Below, piece by piece: positions 7,765 through 13,841 of a DNA stretch of 13,841 nt. Under the pieces are notes generated by a model. It was not told the DNA's origin, ran no database searches, and saw nothing but the letters and a program-made list of their open reading frames with translations. The DNA is taken from assembly GCA_002279765.1 (NCBI GenBank), contig NCCR01000056.1:29605-43445 (forward strand), given 5' to 3'. This stretch comes from Verrucomicrobia bacterium 12-59-8. GTDB taxonomy: Bacteria; Verrucomicrobiota; Verrucomicrobiae; Verrucomicrobiales; Verrucomicrobiaceae. How positions within the stretch are numbered: the first letter of the stretch is position 1; every line of letters begins with the position of its first letter. The translations under genes and the position numbers were made by a program.

Positions 7765-8994
7765 TCAGACAATGCGCAGCTCTGGCAGTGGAATGGCAAA
7801 CTTCCCGCCAGCATCCCGATAGCTTTGTTGCTGGGCGATCACCTCATCCGCAAAATTCCACACCAGCAACACAGCGTAATCAGGCACTGACTCCGCGAGT
7901 TGCTCGGCAGGAACAATGGGCAGATGGATTCCTGGGCTCAGCTTTGCATGCTTGTAGGTGCTGCGGTCCGCAATGAACTCAATGACGCGCGCGGCATCCC
8001 CCACGTAGTTCAGCAGCGTGCTGCCCTTGGCAGAAGCGCCGTAGGCCGCCACGCGTCTGCCCGCCTGCTGCTGCTCAACCAAAAAGCCTTGGAGGTCCGC
8101 ACGCACTTTTTCAGCGCGGTCGCTGAAGCGCAGATAGTACTCTGCGGAAGCCACGCCCAGTTCCTGCTCAGCAGCCAGCGTCTGGGCCACGCTAACACGC
8201 ACGGACTCTGCCCCCTCATGACAGGCAAAAAGGCGCAGCGAGCCGCCATGAATTGGGATGCGCTCCACGTGAAAGACATCCAGCCCGTGCTTTTTGAACA
8301 AGGTGAGCAGAGGCGTAAGCGTGAAGTAGAAGACGTGCTCGTGATAAATGGTGTCAAACTCCACGTGCTCGATCATGTCCACGCCATAGGGAAACTCCAA
8401 TACAACCCAGCCATCCGGTTTAAGCAGTGTGTTCAGGCCTGCCACGAAATCATTGGTGGCGGGGGCATGGGCAAAGACGTTATTGCCTAGAACAAGGTCC
8501 GCGCCTCCGCTCAGAGCCTTCACAGCGGCGGCGGAGTCCGCGCCGAAAAATTCGCAACGGGTGTCCACACCGGCCTCCCGGGCCACGGCGGCTACATTGG
8601 CGGCAGGCTCCAGCCCAAGGCATGGCACGCCCGCATGGACAAAGTTCTTCAACATGTAGCCGTCGTTGCTGGCGACCTCCACAACGAAGCTGTCCCCGCT
8701 GAGCGACTTCTCCTCAATGTAGCGCAGCGCGGCGGCGCGGGAGTGCCTCAGCATGTGCTCGGAGAACGAGGAGAAATAAACATAGTCGCTAAACAGGGCG
8801 ACGGGCGGCACGATGTGAGTGATTTGCATCAGCCAGCAGTCCGAGCAAACCACGACATCCAGCGGAAAGCGTGGTTCAGGCTTGCCCAGGTCTTCCGAAC
8901 TCAGCAGATTGTTGGCCAGCGGCTGCGGGCCAAGGTTAATGACGGGGTGGCGTTTTTTTGACCCGCAGGCGCGACATTCAAAAGCGGTGTTCAT
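7765..8994 (-). CDS. SAM-dependent sugar C-methyltransferase (TcaB9/TylCIII/NovU family)
   Basis: 409-aa three-domain C-methyltransferase. Cys7, Cys10, Cys50 and Cys53 form the N-terminal zinc site. VVEVASNDGY (104-113) is the SAM-binding loop. Y217-H218-E219-H220, H176 and Y71 correspond, at a constant offset of five, to the active-site Tyr222, Glu224, His225, His181 and Tyr76 that I recall for the C-3' methyltransferase TcaB9. GASAKGSTLLNYVG marks the C-terminal domain. These enzymes methylate C-3 of a 4-keto nucleotide sugar. Lying 18 bases after rfbG, it is expected to act on CDP-4-keto-6-deoxyglucose and give a branched 3-C-methyl sugar. Family and catalytic competence are well supported; the CDP substrate and the C-3 position are inference from context and relatives. 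Confidence 0.92.
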   Translation of the reverse strand: MNTAFECRACGSKKRHPVINLGPQPLANNLLSSEDLGKPEPRFPLDVVVCSDCWLMQITHIVPPVALFSDYVYFSSFSEHMLRHSRAAALRYIEEKSLSGDSFVVEVASNDGYMLKNFVHAGVPCLGLEPAANVAAVAREAGVDTRCEFFGADSAAAVKALSGGADLVLGNNVFAHAPATNDFVAGLNTLLKPDGWVVLEFPYGVDMIEHVEFDTIYHEHVFYFTLTPLLTLFKKHGLDVFHVERIPIHGGSLRLFACHEGAESVRVSVAQTLAAEQELGVASAEYYLRFSDRAEKVRADLQGFLVEQQQAGRRVAAYGASAKGSTLLNYVGDAARVIEFIADRSTYKHAKLSPGIHLPIVPAEQLAESVPDYAVLLVWNFADEVIAQQQSYRDAGGKFAIPLPELRIV

Positions 8995-9012
8995 ACTTGC
9001 TTGGTTCGTCTA

Positions 9013-10113
9013 TCAGTCCTCCACCGCCCACGACAGTCCGTGCGTGCTAGCGTCTTCGGCATATCCCATGATCTGGGCTCGCGAAAGCTCGGCAAGGTTC
9101 ACCTCGGAGCCGGCATGACGTTTTTGATACCACTCTGCCGTCCGGGTGATGGTGGTGGCAAAGTTCCATACAGGACGCCAGCCAAGCACTTCGACAGAGC
9201 GCTGGTGGTTGAGGGTCAGGCGCGTGGCCTCAGGCACGGCATTGGGATCGGCACGCACCTCCCAAGACCCGGGCCAGACAGCGTGAAAGGCCTCGATCAC
9301 CTCTCCCACGGTTCGTTCGCTTTCCGGGTCGGGGCCAAAGTTCAAACTAAGCAAGGTTTTGTCCTTGGGATGAGTGAGCAGGCGCTGGGCGAGAGACAAG
9401 TAACCGCTCAGGCACTCCAGCACGTGCTGCCAGGGTCTGGTGGCTGAAGGATTTCTCATAACGAGCGTCTCACCAGCGACATGGGCACGAACGCTGTCTG
9501 GAATGATGCGGTCGGCTGCATAGTCCCCTCCTCCAATGACATTCCCGGCACGAGCAGTGGCCATGGCACCGAGCGCGTCGTCCAAGGCAAAGAAAGACTT
9601 GTGCCAGGCGGCGGCCACCATTTCCGTGGCCGCCTTGCTCATGGAATAAACATCCGATCCGCCGAGAGGATCATTCTCGCAGAAGGGGGTTCCAGAGTTG
9701 GTATTGTGGTAGCATTTGTCACTGCTCACCACTAGCACGGAGGCCGCACAGCGACTCCGGCGCACGATGTCCAGCAGCATGGCCGTGCCCCAGGCATTGA
9801 CCGAGAACGTCTCCAAAGGCTGCGCATACGAGAGGCGGACGAGAGGCTGCGCGGCCATGTGGATAACGATGTCAGGAGATGCCTCCGCGATGGCCGAAGA
9901 GAGAAGCCCCTCGTCCCGGATATCCGCTGCCCATTCGCGCTGCCAGATGTTGGCCGGGAGGTCCGCACGAAGGTCAGTGCCGGGGCGTGGAGGCAGGGAA
10001 TAGCCAAAAACGCGTGCTCCAAGCATATGCAGCCAAAGGCTCATCCATGAGCCCTTGAACCCGGTATGCCCTGTGAGGAACACACGTTTATCATTGAAGG
10101 TTCCCGCGAACAT
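9013..10113 (-). CDS. rfbG: CDP-glucose 4,6-dehydratase
   Basis: Extended SDR enzyme, 366 aa, converting CDP-D-glucose to CDP-4-keto-6-deoxy-D-glucose with tightly bound NAD+. FLTGHTGFKGSWMSLWL is the GxxGxxG cofactor site in the form specific to RfbG/DdhB. SSDKCYHN and YSMSK (YxxxK) form the active-site region, and WGTAMLLDIVR is typical. The start is chosen at ATG 10113, whose A is shared with the upstream stop (TAATG), because family homology begins there and the length matches relatives of about 360 aa. An open extension to 10149 lies inside rfbF and is not needed. GGAA about 11 bases upstream may serve as ribosome site. Translationally coupled to rfbF and followed 18 bases later by the C-methyltransferase. 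Confidence 0.96.
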   Translation of the reverse strand: MFAGTFNDKRVFLTGHTGFKGSWMSLWLHMLGARVFGYSLPPRPGTDLRADLPANIWQREWAADIRDEGLLSSAIAEASPDIVIHMAAQPLVRLSYAQPLETFSVNAWGTAMLLDIVRRSRCAASVLVVSSDKCYHNTNSGTPFCENDPLGGSDVYSMSKAATEMVAAAWHKSFFALDDALGAMATARAGNVIGGGDYAADRIIPDSVRAHVAGETLVMRNPSATRPWQHVLECLSGYLSLAQRLLTHPKDKTLLSLNFGPDPESERTVGEVIEAFHAVWPGSWEVRADPNAVPEATRLTLNHQRSVEVLGWRPVWNFATTITRTAEWYQKRHAGSEVNLAELSRAQIMGYAEDASTHGLSWAVED

Positions 10114-10886
10114 TACCAGCATTTCCAGGGAGCCTTGCCGCCGTCCCACAGCTTGTTGAGTATCTCAAACTCGCGATATGTGTCCATGCACTGCCAGTAA
10201 CCACGATGCTTATAGGCTTTCAGCCCACCACTTTCCGCGACTCCTTGGAGGGGCTCCCGCTCAAAAATGCAATCGTCACCACTGAGGCGTGCCCGAACGT
10301 TCTTGCTAACCACCATGAAACCGCCATTGATGAAACTGTCGTCCTGGCTGGGCTTCTCCTGAAAGGCGCATATAGTGTCGTCATCAATGTCCAGCTCTCC
10401 GAAGCGACCGCTGGGCTGGACGGCAGTGATCGTGACCTCTGCCTTGGTGTTATAGTGGAACTTAACGCTGGCCCCAATGTCTGAATCTGTGACCCCATCC
10501 CCGTAGGTGAACAGCACGTCCTCATCTCCTATGTGCCGCATGGCACGCAGCAGCCGACCACCGGTCTGGGTGGCGAGACCTGTCTCCAACAGGGTGACCG
10601 TCCAGTCCTCCTCATTGTGTGCGTTGTGATAGGTGATCTGCGGATTGCGACCAAGCTTCATCGTCACATCACTACGGTTCCAGTGATAGTTGCGGAAGTA
10701 GTCCTTGATCACATCTCCCTTGTAGCCAAGGCAAAGCACAAAATCTTTGAAGCCATGGCAGGCATAAGTTTTCATGATATGCCATAGAATGGGCTGGCCC
10801 CCGATGGGAACCATGGGCTTCGGACGATATTCGGTCTCTTCACGCAACCGTGTGCCGAGCCCCCCGCAAAGTATGATGACCTTCAT
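10113..10886 (-). CDS. rfbF: Glucose-1-phosphate cytidylyltransferase
   Basis: 257 aa, the usual length for RfbF/DdhA. It makes CDP-D-glucose from CTP and glucose-1-phosphate, the first step towards CDP-6-deoxyhexoses. The N-terminus MKVIILCGGLGTRLREETEYRP carries the nucleotidyltransferase G-G-x-G-T-R-L-R loop. RPKPMVPIGGQPILWHIM, FTYGDGVTD (metal-binding Asp), QPSGRFGEL and FINGGFMV are specific to this subfamily rather than to the thymidylyltransferase RmlA. The start overlaps the wzt stop by four bases (ATGA), and the stop overlaps the rfbG start by one base, so it is embedded in a translationally coupled operon. All key residues I can identify are present. Confidence 0.97.
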   Translation of the reverse strand: MKVIILCGGLGTRLREETEYRPKPMVPIGGQPILWHIMKTYACHGFKDFVLCLGYKGDVIKDYFRNYHWNRSDVTMKLGRNPQITYHNAHNEEDWTVTLLETGLATQTGGRLLRAMRHIGDEDVLFTYGDGVTDSDIGASVKFHYNTKAEVTITAVQPSGRFGELDIDDDTICAFQEKPSQDDSFINGGFMVVSKNVRARLSGDDCIFEREPLQGVAESGGLKAYKHRGYWQCMDTYREFEILNKLWDGGKAPWKCW

Positions 10887-12196
10887 AAGATTTTAGAGAC
10901 TGACCAATCCAGCCGGGGCCGCACCGCCCCAGGAATAACGCCAGAGTACCCGTTACGCCATTGATCGAGAGTCTCCTCGACCGGCTCGATAACGTTGACG
11001 CACAATGCCTCACGCTCATAGAAGGCCACGTGGATGCCCTTCTCAATATAGGTAAGCGCGAGACCGATGAAATAAGTGCCGTTGTTCAGAAGGTTCCCGG
11101 GCAAATGGCACTCAACCTCATAGGAGCCGGCCTGCGTGGGGCATTGGGCAGTGACCGGCGAGGAGACGAACACTTGGTTTCCAGAGCTGTCAGTGACGTG
11201 GAAATTGGGAAATGGCGCCATCGGCATGTCGCGATTCAAGCGGTAGCGCATCTTCACGCTGAAAGGCATGCGCATGTCGACATCAGGCACGACACGTCCG
11301 CTGGCATCTTCGACACGACCTTCCAGAATGGAGGCTGGCCCACCGGATTTCGAGCGGCCAACCGCCTCGAAATCGACGTGGTAGGCGGTGGCCTTGTCAC
11401 GGCTGTAATAGGCGAGCACTCCTTCTGAGGTGGTGGTGTCTGCGACAAGCTGCCCCTGCTCCAGCAGGATAGCGCGCTGACACAGGGAGCTGATGAGGCC
11501 CATGTTGTGAGTGACGAAGAGAATGGTGCGGCCATGGCTTGCAACGTCGTTCATCTTCCCGAGGCATTTCTTCTGAAACTCGCTGTCTCCCACAGCAAGC
11601 ACCTCATCAATGATGAGGATCTCCGCGTCAAGATGGGAGGCCACCGCAAAGGCAAGACGGACTGTCATGCCGCTGGAGTAGCGCTTCACAGGCGTGTCCA
11701 GGTAGGCGGCGCAGCCGGAGAAGTCCACGATCTCGTCAAGCTTGCGCGTGATCTCCTTCCGGCGCATGCCGAGAATCGCCCCATTGAGGTAGATGTTTTC
11801 TCGGCCAGTTAGCTCCTGGTGAAAGCCTGTGCCGACCTCCAGCAGGGAGGCGATACGCCCCTTCACCCGAATTTCTCCCGAAGTCGGCATGGTGACGCGG
11901 GAGAGAATTTTGAGCAGCGTGCTTTTGCCCGCGCCGTTGCGGCCGATGATGCCGAGGACGTCTCCCTGGTTGACCTCAAAACTGAGATCCTTCAGGGCCC
12001 AGGCATATGACGGTGCTTTCTGCGGGCCGTCCTTACGGGAGCGGTCATTGGTGAGGGCGACCTTGGCATAGGGATCCTCCTTGCCACGCACACGATGCCA
12101 CCAGCGGTTTAAATCGTGCGCGATGGTGCCAGTGCTCACCTGCCCCAGGCGGTAGAGCTTGGAGACGTTTTCGACCTGAATGACGGGCTTACTCAT
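10883..12196 (-). CDS. wzt: ABC transporter ATP-binding subunit for polysaccharide export (Wzt-like, with C-terminal glycan-binding domain)
   Basis: 437-aa ATPase of the polysaccharide ABC exporter. Walker A is GRNGAGKST (85-93), the signature YSSGM is at 173-177, Walker B ILIIDE is at 193-198, and the switch His is H230. The segment at about 20-65 (HDLNRWWHRVRG to PSYAWAL) is the insert typical of KpsT/Wzt-type exporters. Residues from about 270 to 437 form an extra beta-rich domain like the Wzt C-terminal domain, which in studied O-antigen systems recognises the finished non-reducing end. Starts seven bases after the permease stop and overlaps rfbF by four bases. This domain suggests export of end-marked chains; which residue serves as the mark is unknown. 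Confidence 0.94.
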   Translation of the reverse strand: MSKPVIQVENVSKLYRLGQVSTGTIAHDLNRWWHRVRGKEDPYAKVALTNDRSRKDGPQKAPSYAWALKDLSFEVNQGDVLGIIGRNGAGKSTLLKILSRVTMPTSGEIRVKGRIASLLEVGTGFHQELTGRENIYLNGAILGMRRKEITRKLDEIVDFSGCAAYLDTPVKRYSSGMTVRLAFAVASHLDAEILIIDEVLAVGDSEFQKKCLGKMNDVASHGRTILFVTHNMGLISSLCQRAILLEQGQLVADTTTSEGVLAYYSRDKATAYHVDFEAVGRSKSGGPASILEGRVEDASGRVVPDVDMRMPFSVKMRYRLNRDMPMAPFPNFHVTDSSGNQVFVSSPVTAQCPTQAGSYEVECHLPGNLLNNGTYFIGLALTYIEKGIHVAFYEREALCVNVIEPVEETLDQWRNGYSGVIPGAVRPRLDWSVSKIL

Positions 12197-12203
12197 CGAT
12201 CAA

Positions 12204-13082
12204 TCATACGGTGTCCATGAAGCTCTTTTCCACGCGGTTAAAAATGATCACCCCGCAGAACAGCACGATCGTGACAAATGTGGCACTGTAACCTAGACCG
12301 CCCCAGGAAAATGAACCCACGCCGAGATAGATGGAGCGGAAGGCCTCAATGATCGGCGTCATGGGGTTCAGCTCCAGCCAGTGACGGTACCTCTCCGAGA
12401 CCATCGACAAGGGATAAACGACGGGCGTTGCATACATGGCGAGCTGCACCCCGAAATTCACCAAGAAGGAGAGGTCGCGGTACTTCGTGGTCAGGGAGGA
12501 GACGATAATTCCCACCCCGAGGCCCAGGCCGGCGAGAAGAGCGATGAGGACAGGCGTCATGACCGCGATGCCTCCCCAGCTTGGGTGGATGGGCGTGCCC
12601 TTGAAAAGATACCAGCCCATGAGCGCGAACAGTAGCACGAATTGGATTCCAAACTGCACAAGGGTGGAGATGATCACGGACAAAGGCGAAATCATCCGGG
12701 GGAAGTAAATTTTGCCGAACAGATTCGAATTCGACACAAAGGTAGCGGAGGTTTTGGTGACAGCGCTTGCAAAATAATTCCACGGCGTGGTGCCGGCAAA
12801 GTAGAACAACAGGGGCGGCAGCCCGTCGGTGGACAGCTTGGCCACGCCGCTGAAGATGATCGTGAAGGTGGCGGTCGTCAGCAGCGGCTGAATGAAAAAC
12901 CAGACCGGGCCAAGAATGGTCTGCTTGTAAACCGCCACAAAATCCCGCCAGACAAACATGCGCAGCAGATCGCGATACCTCCAAAGATCCTGCAGGTGGA
13001 GATCCAGCCAGCCTGAGCGTGCACTGATCTCCAAATCCCAATCCTCTTCTTGTTCTGCCGAAGTCGGCGAGCTTTGCGACAT
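12204..13082 (-). CDS. wzm: ABC-2 type polysaccharide export permease (Wzm-like)
   Basis: 292-aa inner-membrane permease with a soluble N-terminus and about six hydrophobic segments (roughly residues 60-85, 88-108, 135-158, 170-195, 205-230, 265-285). DLLRMFVWRDFVAVYKQTILGPVW is the conserved amphipathic entry of the Wzm/TagG family; FAGTTPWNYFASAV and NSNLFGKIYFPRMI are strong family blocks. LNPMTPIIEAFR near the C-terminus is also typical. With the adjacent ATPase it would move undecaprenyl-linked polysaccharide across the inner membrane. Start is ATG 13082, with no clear Shine-Dalgarno sequence; it is the first gene after the 160-base spacer. A teichoic-acid-type role is formally possible, but the CDP-sugar module and Wzt C-terminal domain favour an O-antigen-like chain. 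Confidence 0.95.
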   Translation of the reverse strand: MSQSSPTSAEQEEDWDLEISARSGWLDLHLQDLWRYRDLLRMFVWRDFVAVYKQTILGPVWFFIQPLLTTATFTIIFSGVAKLSTDGLPPLLFYFAGTTPWNYFASAVTKTSATFVSNSNLFGKIYFPRMISPLSVIISTLVQFGIQFVLLFALMGWYLFKGTPIHPSWGGIAVMTPVLIALLAGLGLGVGIIVSSLTTKYRDLSFLVNFGVQLAMYATPVVYPLSMVSERYRHWLELNPMTPIIEAFRSIYLGVGSFSWGGLGYSATFVTIVLFCGVIIFNRVEKSFMDTV

Positions 13083-13146
13083 GCTGTTAAGTGTAAAAAT
13101 TCAATCTGCTGGAGCGACACACCAAGCTGCTACTGCGACCACGCTG

Positions 13147-13175
13147 CCGCCCTCGGTTGTGAAAACCGGCGGCGG
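13147..13175. repeat. GC-rich interrupted stem-loop upstream of wzm
   Basis: An outer stem CCGCC/GGCGG and an inner stem CGGTT/AACCG, separated by a 2-base mismatch on each side, close over a 5-base loop. It lies about 65 bases before the wzm start. It has no T-tract on either strand, so it could be an RNA leader structure, a protein site or part of a dispersed palindromic repeat. The inverted symmetry is directly visible; function is unknown. Confidence 0.5.
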
Positions 13176-13218
13176 AGAATTTGAGATGAATGAGCTGCCC
13201 ACGAGGTGTGCAACGTTG

Positions 13219-13232
13219 CCGCCGTGCGGCGG
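13219..13232. repeat. Short GC palindrome after the regulator gene
   Basis: Arms CCGCC and GGCGG with a 4-base loop, about ten bases past the regulator stop codon. It shares the same CCGCC/GGCGG arms as the larger stem-loop 45 bases further on. It could be a weak end structure for the regulator transcript, but no T-tract follows, so I do not call it a terminator. Confidence 0.4.
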
Positions 13233-13242
13233 ATTGAAGGGC

Positions 13243-13806
13243 TTACAGCAGATGCTCCAGCAGAGGGTTGGAAAATAAAGCATCGACTTTCTGATACAGG
13301 CCGCGGGCCAGTCGCAGCCGCCGGTGTATCTCTTTGTGCTGTTCACTGGCGGAGGCGGGAACATCCCGCAGATCCTCCTGCCGGGGAGCCACACTCAGCG
13401 TGCGATCTATCTGCACACCTGCGGAGTGCAGTTTTTTTTGCATTCCGGGCAAAAGCCCATTGCGGAGAATGATACCGAAGCGCAGTTCCGCCTGATAAAA
13501 GTCACGCCGTTCCGATCCACCTGACACATCCACTTTATGCACCGCATTCCAGGCGGCGAGCTGTCGCACAGCAATGCTGGCGCTGGCCTTGCTGATCTTG
13601 AGCTTTTTCGCGATCTGATCCAGGCACAAGGGCTCGGGGGTCAAATATAGCAGGGCGAACAGCCGACCGATCAGCTTGCCCATTCCGAAGGAATGCGTGG
13701 TGTCACCGCTGGCCTTGATGAAACGGGTGATCTCACGGCTCCATGCTCCCAGCGGCCTAGAAGAAAAAGCTGCTTTGGTTGTCTGAGTTGCGGGAACAGA
13801 AGGCAT
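13243..13806 (-). CDS. GbsR/MarR-family winged-helix transcriptional regulator
   Basis: 187-aa DNA-binding protein, the usual size for GbsR-like regulators. A winged helix-turn-helix covers about residues 40-110: LIGRLFALLYL leads into PLCLDQIAKKLKISKASAS (recognition helix), then QLAAWNAVHKVDVSGGSERRDFYQ as the wing. The remaining C-terminal helices would dimerise. It reads in the same direction as the export and sugar genes and ends 160 bases before wzm, so it is a candidate local regulator of the locus. A perfect inverted repeat directly before its ATG suggests autoregulation. No ligand can be inferred; family members answer to varied small molecules. The start is the only ATG at the N-terminus and has no Shine-Dalgarno. 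Confidence 0.88.
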   Translation of the reverse strand: MPSVPATQTTKAAFSSRPLGAWSREITRFIKASGDTTHSFGMGKLIGRLFALLYLTPEPLCLDQIAKKLKISKASASIAVRQLAAWNAVHKVDVSGGSERRDFYQAELRFGIILRNGLLPGMQKKLHSAGVQIDRTLSVAPRQEDLRDVPASASEQHKEIHRRLRLARGLYQKVDALFSNPLLEHLL

Positions 13807-13807
13807 T

Positions 13808-13825
13808 GTTTAGAAAAAACTAAAC
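13808..13825. promoter_or_regulatory. Perfect inverted repeat at the regulator start, candidate autoregulatory operator
   Basis: GTTTAG and CTAAAC arms flank six A residues (six T on the coding strand), one base before the ATG of the GbsR/MarR-like gene. MarR-type dimers often bind such symmetric AT-rich sites overlapping their own promoter or start. It takes the place where a ribosome site would lie. As RNA it would form a 6-bp stem with a U6 loop, so control at the RNA level is also possible. Confidence 0.5.
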
Positions 13826-13841
13826 GCTGTTAGCATGATTC

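Noticed and set aside
7900..8490. 196-aa plus-strand open frame
   Set aside because: Antisense to the C-methyltransferase, whose active-site residues all lie on the minus strand; long antisense frames are expected in GC-rich coding DNA.
12346..13041. 231-aa minus-strand frame inside wzm
   Set aside because: His/Arg/Cys-rich alternative frame of the permease gene; the true frame has the membrane segments and Wzm blocks.
13083..13120. Promoter for the wzm operon (TACACT as -10 element)
   Set aside because: The hexamer is only about eight bases from the ATG and has no acceptable -35 element at 16-18 bases, so I do not assign a promoter.
13101..13394. 97-aa minus-strand frame spanning the regulator 3' end and the spacer
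   Set aside because: The first two thirds lie out of frame inside the regulator gene, the rest follows the GC-rich stem-loops, and no start or ribosome site is convincing. I treat it as non-coding, though the open stretch through the spacer is noted.
1..13841. CRISPR arrays, tRNA or rRNA genes, insertion sequences, transposases, integrases, defence systems
   Set aside because: I saw no direct-repeat array, no cloverleaf-like or rRNA-like sequence and no recombinase motif; gene content is fully explained by polysaccharide synthesis and export.

Overview
This window is most of a surface-polysaccharide biosynthesis and export locus. It most likely makes an O-antigen or a capsule- or exopolysaccharide-like glycan in a Gram-negative bacterium. 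All fourteen genes I can support lie on the minus strand, so transcription runs from the right end (about 13.8 kb) to the left end, where the last gene runs off the window. The DNA is moderately GC-rich and few genes have a clear Shine-Dalgarno sequence. A GbsR/MarR-type regulator next to an ABC polysaccharide exporter would suit a Verrucomicrobiota-like organism, but that is a weak guess because the window holds no phylogenetic marker.

Right part (13.8-10.9 kb): a GbsR/MarR-like regulator has a perfect inverted repeat directly before its start codon. A 160-base spacer with two GC-rich stem-loops separates it from the Wzm-like permease and the Wzt-like ATPase, which carries a C-terminal glycan-recognition domain. 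The chain is therefore probably finished in the cytoplasm and exported by the ABC route rather than by Wzx/Wzy.

Middle part (10.9-4.6 kb): a tightly packed nucleotide-sugar module with overlaps of 1-4 bases or gaps of at most 19 bases. RfbF and RfbG make CDP-4-keto-6-deoxy-D-glucose. A TcaB9/TylCIII-type C-methyltransferase with all its expected catalytic residues could then add a methyl branch at C-3. A CatB-like O-acetyltransferase, an RmlC-type 3,5-epimerase, an SDR-family reductase/epimerase and an acyltransferase-3 membrane protein follow. The epimerase reading frame is broken: its start lies in one frame and its conserved body in another, about 40 codons are missing, and the catalytic His motif is gone. 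No C-3 deoxygenase is present, so the product is not abequose, paratose, tyvelose, ascarylose or yersiniose. I infer a CDP-linked 3-C-methyl-6-deoxyhexose, probably of D configuration if the epimerase is truly lost.

Left part (4.5 kb to the edge): GT2, GT4 and GT11 (alpha-1,2-fucosyltransferase-like) glycosyltransferases and a second acyltransferase-3 protein, cut by the window edge. Gene spacing is looser here (61-120 bases), and a terminator-like hairpin lies between the GT4 and GT11 genes. No initiating phosphoglycosyltransferase, Wzx, Wzy or GDP-fucose synthesis gene is present; these must lie elsewhere if they are used.
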